From Dyella mobilis (GTDB taxonomy: Bacteria > Pseudomonadota > Gammaproteobacteria > Xanthomonadales > Rhodanobacteraceae), in NCBI RefSeq assembly GCF_016904945.1, contig NZ_JADIKF010000039.1, positions 62,001 through 126,000 on the forward strand: a stretch of 64,000 nt of DNA. Direction: 5' to 3'. The notes beneath the pieces are model-generated. The model made no database searches. It worked only from the letters and a program-made list of their open reading frames with translations, and was not told the DNA's origin. This document shows, in pieces, positions 28,347-35,923 of the stretch; the first letter of the stretch is position 1, and each line of letters starts with the position of its first letter. The position numbers were made by a program, and so were the translations under genes.

Positions 28347-28361
28347 GCCGCCTGAGGCGGC
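28347..28361 (+). terminator. Hairpin downstream of marC
   Basis: GCCGCC and GGCGGC pair around TGA just after the marC stop. A weak T content follows, so it is a plausible but not classic terminator. Confidence 0.4.
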
Positions 28362-28490
28362 TTGACGGGCTCTTAAGAAATCGCCTGCCGTCCATCGTGT
28401 ATTCTTGCGATCCAGTAAGGTTTGACCGCGCTTTTTCGCGCAGTTGTCACACTTGATCGGCAACATGCATTAAAACCAAGGGAGGCGGTC

Positions 28491-30203
28491 ATGCTTCACG
28501 TTGAACAGGCCCTTACCGAGCGTCTGCCCTGGCTTGCCCAGCACCCGATGATTCGTCGGCCTGTGGCGGGCATGCTGGGTCGTCTCGCCGACGAAGCAGG
28601 TTTCAACCGTGTGCTCGATCGGCTTGCAGATACCAAGGGCTTCGACTTCGTCGACAAGGTGCTCGATCTTCTAGGGTGCAGTTACCACGTCGTGCAGCGC
28701 GAGCGGGAAAACATTCCCGTCGAAGGCGGCGTGCTCGTCGTCGCCAACCATCCGCTGGGCATGCTGGATGCCATGGCGCTGTGCCAGTTGGTTGGCTCGG
28801 TGCGCCAGGACGTTCGTATTCTTGGTAACGACTGGCTGGCAGCCGTTCCACAACTTGGGCCGCTGCTGTTGCCGGTGGATGTGTTCGGGGGCGGTGCAGC
28901 CTCGCGTTTGCGCAATGTCTATCGCGCACTGGATCGTGGCGAAGCGTTAATTGTTTTTCCTGCTGGCGAAGTGTCGCGCATGGGGCCGGCCGGCGTGCGT
29001 GATGCTCGTTGGGCCGATGGCTTTGCGCGGCTTGCCATGCGCAGCAAGGTGCCGGTACTGCCTATTCACGTGGCGGCGCGCAACTCAGCCATGTTCTATG
29101 GCCTGTCGATGTTGGCCAAGCCGCTCAGCACCGCGATGTTGCCGCGCGAAGCGGTGGCGACCAATGTGAGTCGCATCGGTTTCAGCGTCGGCGCGTTGGT
29201 CAGTGCCGAAGAAATGGAGGCGCGCAGCGAAGGATCGCCACAGCGCGCTGCGGACCTGATGCGCCGACACGTTTATCGTATCGGCCGCCGTCGTGGCCTG
29301 ATCTTCGGCGGCCAGGTGCCGCTGGCGCATCCGGAGCCCGTCGAGCGAGTTGCGATGGAACTGTCGCAATGCGAAAAACTGGCCGATCTGACTGACGGCA
29401 AGCAGATATTGGTTTTGCGCGGGTCTACCGACGGTGCCGCCTTGCGCGAGATAGGCCGTCTGCGTGAACTCACTTTTCGCAAGGTCGGGGAGGGTACCAA
29501 TACCCGCCGCGACCTGGATGCCTACGACGCGCACTACGAGCACCTGGTGCTGTGGGATCCGAAGGTATTGCGTATCGTTGGTTCCTATCGCCTCGGTCAT
29601 GGTGGCCGCCTGATCACACAGCGCGGCATGGCGGGGCTCTACACCGCCAGTTTGTTCAATTATTCACCAACGCTGGAATCGCGCCTGGCGCAAGGTCTTG
29701 AGCTTGGGCGCAGCTTTGTTGCTCCGGCCTATTGGCGTTCGCGTGCACTGGATCAGCTTTGGCAGGGCATTGGCCTATACCTGCAACGCCATCCGGATCT
29801 GCGTTATGTGTTCGGTCCAGTGAGCATGTCGGTAAGCCTACCCCGGCAGGCGCGCGAGTGGATTGCTGCCGCGCACCAGCATTATTTCGGTGTGTCCGGG
29901 TTGGCTTCGGCCCGCCAGCCGTTCAAGGTATCGGCAGACGTGCTTGAAGGGGTGCGCCGCGAGCTGGAAGGCCTGGATTCGGTCAGTGGCCTGGGTAAAT
30001 TGCGCCACCATCTGGATGCCCTTGGGGTGAGCTTGCCGGTGCTGTATCGCCAATACGTCGACCTGATGGAACCGGATGGCATCCAATTCCTTGATTTTGG
30101 TGAAGATCCTGGGTTTTCCGGTTGCGTCGACGGCTTGGTATTGCTCGACCTTTCTCGGCTGAAGGCAGCCAAGCGTGCCCGCTACCTAGGTAAGGGTGCT
30201 TAA
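28491..30203 (+). CDS. Two-domain acyltransferase: PlsC-like plus GNAT N-acyltransferase (OlsF/ornithine-lipid type)
   Basis: The 570-residue protein has an N-terminal PlsC-like acyltransferase (about residues 60-280) with the hemolysin-type motif NHPLGMLD (H87, D93) and IVFPAGEVSR. A C-terminal GNAT-like N-acyltransferase (about 305-490) contains RKVGEGTNTRRDLDAYDAHY, VGSYRLG and LYTASLFNYSP, the OlsB-like signature. The same two activities in one chain are known in OlsF-type ornithine lipid synthases. It therefore probably makes an aminoacyl membrane lipid by N-acylation and then O-acylation. Ornithine versus another amino acid cannot be read from sequence. GGGAGG lies before the ATG at 28491; a strong terminator follows. 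Confidence 0.85.
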   Translation: MLHVEQALTERLPWLAQHPMIRRPVAGMLGRLADEAGFNRVLDRLADTKGFDFVDKVLDLLGCSYHVVQRERENIPVEGGVLVVANHPLGMLDAMALCQLVGSVRQDVRILGNDWLAAVPQLGPLLLPVDVFGGGAASRLRNVYRALDRGEALIVFPAGEVSRMGPAGVRDARWADGFARLAMRSKVPVLPIHVAARNSAMFYGLSMLAKPLSTAMLPREAVATNVSRIGFSVGALVSAEEMEARSEGSPQRAADLMRRHVYRIGRRRGLIFGGQVPLAHPEPVERVAMELSQCEKLADLTDGKQILVLRGSTDGAALREIGRLRELTFRKVGEGTNTRRDLDAYDAHYEHLVLWDPKVLRIVGSYRLGHGGRLITQRGMAGLYTASLFNYSPTLESRLAQGLELGRSFVAPAYWRSRALDQLWQGIGLYLQRHPDLRYVFGPVSMSVSLPRQAREWIAAAHQHYFGVSGLASARQPFKVSADVLEGVRRELEGLDSVSGLGKLRHHLDALGVSLPVLYRQYVDLMEPDGIQFLDFGEDPGFSGCVDGLVLLDLSRLKAAKRARYLGKGA

Positions 30204-30227
30204 CCAGGCAAGGGACCCAACCCTGCG

Positions 30228-30258
30228 CAAAAAAGGCCGCCTTCGGGCGGCTTTTTGC
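30228..30258 (+). terminator. Rho-independent terminator after the PlsC-GNAT gene
   Basis: An A-run leads into GCCGCC-TTCG-GGCGGC (30236-30251), followed by TTTTT. The UUCG tetraloop and T-run make it a strong intrinsic terminator. Confidence 0.92.
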
Positions 30259-30716
30259 TTTCAGGCCAGGTCGTTGCGGTTGAAGCCGGGCCTGGACCTG
30301 TTGGGGTAGAGATGCCTCGACTGAGACAATTCTGTAAAATAATTGTAAGGGATACGTGTAATCTTACTAAGGTATCGCTAAGAATCGTGGCGGCTTTCCC
30401 CTGTCTGGTGTCCGAAAGGGATTGCAGATAACGCCTACGCATCGCCCGTTTACACGTGAAGTTTTCATCCAAGGTTGTGTATAGGGGACGAGGCCCTTCC
30501 ACCTCGTTCCGCAAGAAATCACAAAACCGAAGGTTCCACAAAGAGGTTTCACGAGGCTCATTGTCATGAGCCCGAGCCTCGTTTTGTGTCGATGAAGCAG
30601 CACGTGCAACAGCTCGCAAGAGCTGAGGGTCGAGTGTCGTAAGAGCTGTTCGGGCAGTCACGAAAAGCGGTGCCAGAGAAATATCGAAACTAACAATCAG
30701 GACTATGGGGCTCTCA
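30259..30716 (+). promoter_or_regulatory. Long structured leader upstream of the TonB-dependent receptor
   Basis: No gene is credible in this 450-base stretch. Its middle, around 30310-30365, is AT-rich and promoter-like. From 30488 onward it is full of inverted repeats. ACGAGG/CCTCGT pair at 30488-30493 and 30502-30507. CGAGGCTC/GAGCCTCG pair at 30552-30559 and 30574-30581 and are followed by TTTT. AACAGCTC at 30608-30615 can pair with GAGCTG at 30620 or GAGCTGTT at 30643. The second looks like an attenuator-type hairpin. I could not match a known riboswitch, and no B12-box is seen. Confidence 0.55.
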
Positions 30717-33230
30717 ATGAAACGTACGCATCTTTCTGCAGCGATAGCAATGGCTTGTTGGATGTCCGCAGGTGTCGTGATGGCGCAGACCGCCAACGAT
30801 ACCCAGGCCACCCAAAACACCACCACCAGCACCGCCCAGTCGGCTTCGGCACCTCAGGCCTCCGTGTCCAGCACGTCGAAGGTCTCGGCGGTTGCCACCA
30901 AGAGTGCGCGCCAGCTGGATACGGTGAAGGTGTCGGCGGTCGAGCCGGCGCTGGGCGGCGGTCTGATGACCGAACAGGACGCTCCCAAGGCGGTGTCGAC
31001 CATCACTCGCCAGGCCATTCAGCAGGCTGCACCCGGCGCCAACTTCACTCAGGCGATCGAGAGCATTCCCGGTGTGATCACCTCCACCGACGATTTCACC
31101 GGCTTGAACGACGGCAACTACACCATTCGCGGCTTCACCAGCGACGAAATCGGCACGACCGTCAATGGTGCGCCGATCAACGACAGCGGTAGCTATCAGG
31201 TTTACGCCAGCGAATACGGCGACACCGAAAACATGGGCGACATCACCGTCCAGCAGGGCTGGCCGGATGTGGATCAGCCGATTTCGGGTGCGGCCGGCGG
31301 CTCGATCGGCTGGGCGACCATCGATCCTTCGCACACCGGTGGCGTCGACTTCAGCCAGACGCTGGGCGGCAACAGCTACCACCGCACCTTCGTCCGCCTG
31401 AACACGGGCGACCTGGGTCCGGTGCGTTCGTGGATTTCCTACTCGGACAACGAAGCCAGCATCTGGGACGGTCCGGGCAAGCAAAGGATCACCAAGGTCG
31501 ACGGCAAATCCCTGTGGACCATCGATGATCGCAATTCGGTGTCTTTCTCGATGCAGTACAACCGGGAAACGAAAACCGATTACATGCATCTGACCAAGCA
31601 GCAGGCGGCCGAGCAGTACGACCAGAACTACTCCAGCTACTGGGCGGTTCCGGAGAACACCAAGCAAACCGCTTCGGCGTATTGCGGACCCAACGCGCCG
31701 TACAATGCTTGTTACTACGGCCTGCATTTCAATCCGTTCAAGAGCGCGCTGTTCAGCGCCGACGGCGAGTTCACGCTGACGGACAACCTGCATCTCTCGG
31801 TGGTGCCTTACTTCCAGTACGGCTCGGGCGGCGGCAGCGGCGCCAGCCTCTTCACCGAGTCGACTGCCGGCCACGACGAGTTCGGCTACGTCGATGCCGA
31901 CCTCAACGGCGACGGCATCGTCAAGAACGGCACCAAGGGCATCGTCTACGGCATCAACCAGTCCTATACCTATCGCCCGGGCGTGATCGCCAAGCTGAGC
32001 CAGGACTTCGGCAGCAACGACACGTTGGTCTACGGCGTGTGGTGGGAAAAGCCGCGCGAACAGCAGGATGAAGTCTATTCGCTGGTCAGCCCCCAGGATG
32101 GCGGCGTGGGCGACATCTGGGGCAACACCGACGTGATCCGTTACCCCAACGGTCAAACGATGCGCCTCTACAACGAGTACACCACTACCACCACCGAAAA
32201 GGCGTTTGCCACCAACACCTGGACCCCGACCGATGCGTTGACGCTGACGGCCGGCATCGCCTACATCTGGGCCAAGCGCCAGGGCTATGACCTGGAATAT
32301 CAAGGCGCGACCTACGGTCCCCTCTATGACCAGCAATACGGTGGTCAGCTGGCTGCCACGTACCACAAGTGGTCGCCCACGGTCGGCGCGAAGTATCAGA
32401 TCAACGATGCCAACCAGATCTTCTTCGGTGCAGGCCGCTCGTTCCGCACGCCGGTCAACGGCGCGCTGATGGAGAACGGTGCGGCGGCGCAGCTTGCCAT
32501 GATCGATCCGTATCCGGGCCACGAGTACAGCGCCATCGAAAAGCCGGAAACCTCGACCAGCGGCGACCTGGGCTGGCGCTTCTACACCGACCGCGTGTCG
32601 GCCAGCGTGGATGCGTATGCAGCCGTGTTCCACAACAAGCAGGTCAGCGGCTACGACGACAACAGCGGCCTGACGGTCTACACCAATCTGCCCGACATCC
32701 ACATGCGCGGCCTCAACGGTGAAGCCAGCGTCAAGTTGAACGACATGTTCACCGTGTACGGTTCGTACACCTACACCATCGCTCACCAGCAAGACAACGT
32801 GGATGCCGGCAACGACGGTGTCTACTACACCCGCGGCAAGACGCTCACCAACACGCCGCTCAATGCCGGTTACATGAGCTTGTACTTCCACGAAGGTTCG
32901 GTGTGGGCCAATCTGAATGCGAAGTATCGCGGTGCCGTGTGGGGCGACTGGTCCAACACCCAGCAGGTGGGTGGCTATACGACCTTCAACCTCGATGCGG
33001 GCTACAACTTCGCCGACTTCGGCAGCTTCTTGCACAAGCCGTACGTCAAGCTCAACCTGTTCAACCTGACCAACCACCAGGCGTTCACCTGGGCTTCGAG
33101 CAACCCGTTCCTGGCCAGTACCTCCGATGCCAGCGGCAACAACAAGCTGGGTCAGTATTACTCGCCTGCGACCTACTCGATCCTCGAAGAGCGTACCTGG
33201 ATGGTCACCATCGGCGCGTCGTTCAACTGA
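30717..33230 (+). CDS. TonB-dependent outer-membrane receptor
   Basis: The 837-residue protein has a signal peptide (cut near VVMAQ) and a low-complexity Thr/Ser/Ala stretch. The plug domain follows (SARQLDTVKVSA; VSTITRQAIQQAAPGANFTQAIESIPGV split by loops; YTIRGFTSDE), then a long 22-strand-type barrel ending in aromatic VTIGASFN. It imports a ligand across the outer membrane using TonB energy. The ligand is unknown; no degradation or siderophore genes are next to it, and its own terminator follows, so it is a single-gene unit. I start at 30717; an in-frame ATG at 30705 is possible. A candidate TonB is encoded at 56145-56813. Confidence 0.92.
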   Translation: MKRTHLSAAIAMACWMSAGVVMAQTANDTQATQNTTTSTAQSASAPQASVSSTSKVSAVATKSARQLDTVKVSAVEPALGGGLMTEQDAPKAVSTITRQAIQQAAPGANFTQAIESIPGVITSTDDFTGLNDGNYTIRGFTSDEIGTTVNGAPINDSGSYQVYASEYGDTENMGDITVQQGWPDVDQPISGAAGGSIGWATIDPSHTGGVDFSQTLGGNSYHRTFVRLNTGDLGPVRSWISYSDNEASIWDGPGKQRITKVDGKSLWTIDDRNSVSFSMQYNRETKTDYMHLTKQQAAEQYDQNYSSYWAVPENTKQTASAYCGPNAPYNACYYGLHFNPFKSALFSADGEFTLTDNLHLSVVPYFQYGSGGGSGASLFTESTAGHDEFGYVDADLNGDGIVKNGTKGIVYGINQSYTYRPGVIAKLSQDFGSNDTLVYGVWWEKPREQQDEVYSLVSPQDGGVGDIWGNTDVIRYPNGQTMRLYNEYTTTTTEKAFATNTWTPTDALTLTAGIAYIWAKRQGYDLEYQGATYGPLYDQQYGGQLAATYHKWSPTVGAKYQINDANQIFFGAGRSFRTPVNGALMENGAAAQLAMIDPYPGHEYSAIEKPETSTSGDLGWRFYTDRVSASVDAYAAVFHNKQVSGYDDNSGLTVYTNLPDIHMRGLNGEASVKLNDMFTVYGSYTYTIAHQQDNVDAGNDGVYYTRGKTLTNTPLNAGYMSLYFHEGSVWANLNAKYRGAVWGDWSNTQQVGGYTTFNLDAGYNFADFGSFLHKPYVKLNLFNLTNHQAFTWASSNPFLASTSDASGNNKLGQYYSPATYSILEERTWMVTIGASFN

Positions 33231-33260
33231 TTTACGCCGATTTTGTACTTGCTGCATCGA

Positions 33261-33288
33261 GCCGGTCCCGCAAGGGGCCGGCTTTTTT
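33261..33288 (+). terminator. Rho-independent terminator after the TonB-dependent receptor
   Basis: GCCGGTCCC (33261-33269) pairs with GGGGCCGGC (33274-33282) around a GCAA tetraloop and is followed by TTTTTT. It is a textbook intrinsic terminator. Confidence 0.95.
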
Positions 33289-33382
33289 ATGTGCCGCTTG
33301 ACCCTGTCAGGTGCGGCGCGTGAAGCTATCCGGACAACACGACAATAATCGAAGCCACGTGCGTGGCCAGGAGAAAGATTTC

Positions 33383-34765
33383 ATGAATGATGTCCAGACC
33401 GGTACCGTCAGTGCCCGCATCTCCCCCGCTGGAGGTCTCGATATCCTGTCCCGCAACGAAGTGGCGCGCCTGCGCGATGCCAGCGGTTCGGGCCTGCACG
33501 GTTTGCTGCGTCGCTGCGCATTGGCGGTGCTCACCTCCGGCGACGTAAGCGACGACCCGCGCGGCATGTTCGAGCAATATCCGAACTTCGACATCCAGGT
33601 GCTGCAGCAGGATCGCGGCATCAAGATCGAGCTTTCGCATGCGCCGGCCAAAGCCTTCGTGGACGGACACATCATCCGCGGTATCAACGAGCTGCTGGTG
33701 GCGGTGGTGCGCGACATCGTCTACGTATCGACGCAGCTGGAGCAGGGCAATTTCGATCTGGACGACTCGGTCGGCATCACCCATGCGGTGTTCGAAATCC
33801 TGCGCAATGCGCGCATCCTGAAGCCGCAGATCGATCCCAACCTCGCGGTTTGCTGGGGCGGTCATTCGATCTCGCGCGACGAATACGAATACACCAAGCT
33901 GGTCGGTTACCAGCTCGGCTTGCGCAGCCTGGATATCTGCACGGGTTGCGGCCCGGGCGCAATGAAAGGACCGATGAAGGGTGCAACCATTGCCCATGCC
34001 AAGCAGCGCCGCCGCAAGAATCGCTACATCGGCATTACCGAGCCGGGCATCATTGCGGCCGAATCACCCAATCCGATCGTGAACCAACTCGTGATCATGC
34101 CGGATATCGAGAAGCGTCTGGAAGCATTCGTACGCATGGGTCACGGCATCATCGTGTTTCCGGGCGGCGTTGGCACGGCCGAAGAAATTCTCTACATGCT
34201 CGGCATCCTGCTGCACCCGGACAATGCCGGCATTCCGTTCCCGCTGATTTTCACCGGGCCGAAGCAGTCGGCAGCGTATTTCGAGCAGATCGATAAATTT
34301 CTGCGCCTTGCACTGGGCGACCAGGTTGCTCAGTACTACAAGATCATCGTCGACGATCCGATCGCGGTGGCGCACGCGATGGTGCGCGGCATCGACAAGG
34401 TGCGCAATCACCGGCTGGACAACAAGGACGCGTTTTTCTTCAATTGGTCGCTGAACATCCCGCCGGCATTCCAGCAACCCTTCGCCCCCACCCACGAAGC
34501 CATGCGCTCCCTGGCGATCCACCGCGACCGCCCCAAGCACGAGCTGGCCGCGGACCTGCGCCGCGCCTTCTCCGGCATCGTGGCCGGCAACGTGAAGGAA
34601 GAGGGCGTGCGCGCCATCGAGAAGTACGGCCCCTTCGAGATCGACGGCGAGAGCGAGATCATGCTCGCTCTGGATCGCCTGTTGCAGGCCTTCGTGGAGC
34701 AGCACCGCATGAAGCTACCTGGCGGCTCGGCCTATGTGCCGTGCTATCGCGTGCTGACGAGTTGA
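33383..34765 (+). CDS. ppnN: Pyrimidine/purine nucleotide 5'-monophosphate nucleosidase
   Basis: PpnN (YgdH) splits nucleoside monophosphates into base and ribose-5-phosphate and is controlled by (p)ppGpp. The 460-residue protein has the LOG-like core with PGGVGTAEE and GCGPGAMKGPMKGA, flanked by the long N- and C-terminal regions typical of PpnN. The ATG at 33383 has AGGAG nine bases upstream; the frame is open to 33311 without support. A terminator/tRNA promoter junction follows. Confidence 0.93.
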   Translation: MNDVQTGTVSARISPAGGLDILSRNEVARLRDASGSGLHGLLRRCALAVLTSGDVSDDPRGMFEQYPNFDIQVLQQDRGIKIELSHAPAKAFVDGHIIRGINELLVAVVRDIVYVSTQLEQGNFDLDDSVGITHAVFEILRNARILKPQIDPNLAVCWGGHSISRDEYEYTKLVGYQLGLRSLDICTGCGPGAMKGPMKGATIAHAKQRRRKNRYIGITEPGIIAAESPNPIVNQLVIMPDIEKRLEAFVRMGHGIIVFPGGVGTAEEILYMLGILLHPDNAGIPFPLIFTGPKQSAAYFEQIDKFLRLALGDQVAQYYKIIVDDPIAVAHAMVRGIDKVRNHRLDNKDAFFFNWSLNIPPAFQQPFAPTHEAMRSLAIHRDRPKHELAADLRRAFSGIVAGNVKEEGVRAIEKYGPFEIDGESEIMLALDRLLQAFVEQHRMKLPGGSAYVPCYRVLTS

Positions 34766-34781
34766 TCGATTCATCGGAAAT

Positions 34782-34811
34782 TCGGCCCCGGCTTGACAGC
34801 GACGGGGCCGA
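34782..34811 (+). terminator. Hairpin between ppnN and tRNA-Asn
   Basis: TCGGCCCCG (34782-34790) pairs with CGGGGCCGA (34803-34811). A TTGACA sits inside the loop (34793-34798), so the ppnN end and the tRNA promoter overlap physically. Confidence 0.6.
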
Positions 34812-34822
34812 TTCCTCAAACT
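34793..34822 (+). promoter_or_regulatory. Probable tRNA-Asn promoter
   Basis: TTGACA at 34793-34798 is a perfect -35. CAAACT at 34817-34822, 18 bases on, is a modest -10. Transcription would start a few bases before the tRNA at 34835. Confidence 0.5.
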
Positions 34823-34834
34823 ATGCAGCTCCCC

Positions 34835-34911
34835 GCCCGAATAGCTCAGCCGGTTAGAGCACTTGACTGTTAATCAGGGGGTCGTTGGTTCGAGTCCAAC
34901 TTCGGGCGCCA
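34835..34911 (+). tRNA. tRNA-Asn (anticodon GTT)
   Basis: The cloverleaf is complete. The acceptor arm is GCCCGAA with TTCGGGC, the D-stem GCTC/GAGC, the anticodon stem CTTGA/TCAGG around the loop CTGTTAA (anticodon GTT), and the T-arm GTTGG-TTCGAGT-CCAAC. Discriminator G is followed by encoded CCA (34909-34911). Length is 77 nt. Confidence 0.97.
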
Positions 34912-34918
34912 AATTCAG

Positions 34919-34953
34919 AAAAGGGCCTACCTTGCGGTAGGCCCTTTTCTTTT
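34919..34953 (+). terminator. Rho-independent terminator after tRNA-Asn
   Basis: AAAAGGGCCTACC (34919-34931) pairs with GGTAGGCCCTTTT (34936-34948) around TTGC, followed by CTTTT. It ends the tRNA transcript. Confidence 0.95.
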
Positions 34954-35203
34954 AGCGTATTTTCATCGGCGAAGGATCGCGCGATTTGAAAATGTGTTGC
35001 GACAAGCCTCAAATGTCTAAGTGGCCATCTGCGTGGGTGGTGAAATGCACAATTACGAGTGCAACGCTTGAGAACGCTTTCATTCGGCAGATTTGGCGGT
35101 TTTGGCTCGAGGCCTGTGCTTTTGGCACAGGTAACCAAGAGACACCTCGATTTTGGGCGTCGGCATCATGAAGAAAGTTTAATTTTTTAGGCATACATTT
35201 TCA
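34954..35203. other. Gene-poor, AT-rich stretch downstream of tRNA-Asn
   Basis: I see no gene with family features here. There is a small hairpin CCTGTGC/GCACAGG at 35113-35131, and composition falls sharply at 35165-35220 (long T and A runs). A frame at 34986-35171 has no protein-like content. The AT-rich end appears to be the promoter region of the candidate RNA at 35239. Confidence 0.6.
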
Positions 35204-35232
35204 TTGTTCGCTTTTTTTCAAAGTGGCATAAA
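35204..35232 (+). promoter_or_regulatory. Extended -10 promoter for the candidate small RNA
   Basis: TTGTTC (35204-35209) and CATAAA (35227-35232) are separated by exactly 17 bases, and TGG directly before the -10 gives an extended TGn motif. The predicted start point, seven bases past the -10, is G35239, which is also the first base of the closing stem of the RNA. Confidence 0.6.
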
Positions 35233-35238
35233 TGTGCC

Positions 35239-35340
35239 GTCGAGCTTTCGGTACTCCGTTCGCGCCGGTTCCCCTCCCCCTATCGAACTGGCTTTGGCTC
35301 GACTAAGCCGCTTCGTAATGACGCGGCTTAAATTTTTATT
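35239..35340 (+). ncRNA. Candidate small RNA with a C-rich apical loop
   Basis: The model is about 100 nt. A closing stem GTCGAGC (35239-35245)/GCTCGAC (35297-35303) encloses a hairpin GCCGGTTC (35264-35271)/GAACTGGC (35285-35292) whose 13-nt loop contains CCCTCCCCC. It is followed at once by the terminator TAAGCCGC (35304-35311)/GCGGCTTA (35323-35330) and AATTTTTATT. Promoter, structure and terminator fit without gaps. C-rich loops that bind G-rich ribosome-binding sites are the working part of small RNAs such as Xanthomonas sX13 and rhizobial alpha-r14. Similarity here is one of design only; I cannot confirm homology from sequence alone. Confidence 0.65.
35304..35340 (+). terminator. Rho-independent terminator of the candidate small RNA
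   Basis: An 8-base perfect stem TAAGCCGC/GCGGCTTA is followed by AATTTTTATT. There is no annotated gene upstream on the plus strand after the tRNA terminator, so it implies an unannotated transcript. Confidence 0.75.
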
Positions 35341-35923
35341 GCAGCAGGCGCTTTAATTCGTTTCGGCGAAGGCGCTAGCCGAGCGTGGAAGCCGGCTCAG
35401 CTCGGTTGCGCGCACTACTGATTTTCTTCCGAGGTTTACTGATCGCGCTGGTCTGGCTGCGCTTGCTTGGCGTTGGGGCAGGCCGGTCAGGCTGTCTCTT
35501 TGGGAGTGAATGGGGAAAGGCTCACAAAAAGTTTGGCCATTCGGCCCGATTTGTGCTTGTCTAGCCAACCGGCTGTGGGACGCCGAAAGGATGACGCTCG
35601 TGTTGCTACTGCAAGCACCTTTTGATCTGAATGACGAAAAGCCGCCGCTCAGGGCGCGACGGGGTTCCGACGCCGGGGCGTCGCGGCTGCCTCGCGGTGG
35701 CGGCTCTTCCGGCGCCTTGGGTCAAGCCCAGCCGCAGAAGGTGACCTACAGGGTCGTGCTTTGCGCGCCGGCGACGTTCAAGGGGCAGCGGACCGGGGCC
35801 ATCCCGGCGCCCCGCGGACAGAAGATCCTGTTCGTGGACCCGCAAGGCTGGGCCTCCCGGCGCCACGTGCGCATCGGCATGGACCGGCTTACCCGCAGTC
35901 CTTACGCGGCCCGCCCGTCAAGA
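35341..35923. other. Non-coding or degenerate region before the transglycosylase-like gene
   Basis: The frame of the next gene is open back to 35510. However, its first 138 codons have a composition (Arg/Gly/Pro-rich, no domain) that looks like translated intergenic DNA, and an equally long frame exists on the other strand at 35606-35866. I see no recognisable protein. The GC-rich block 35640-35870 has the look of a dispersed intergenic element, but repetition cannot be shown inside this window. Confidence 0.45.

Noticed and set aside
30259..30716. Cobalamin riboswitch before the TonB-dependent receptor
   Set aside because: The conserved B12-box GCCACTG and its flanking stems were not found.
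30200..30832. 210-codon minus-strand frame between the PlsC-GNAT gene and the receptor
   Set aside because: It reads through an intrinsic terminator and the receptor start; the N-terminus is only the complement of the signal-peptide code.
30714..33257. 847-codon open frame on the minus strand
   Set aside because: It lies wholly opposite the TonB-dependent receptor, which has a signal peptide, plug and barrel features; the frame is a GC-codon shadow with no domain.
34835..35340. Phage or island attachment site at tRNA-Asn
   Set aside because: The AT-rich downstream region suggested it, but I found no repeat of the tRNA 3' end and no integrase in the window.
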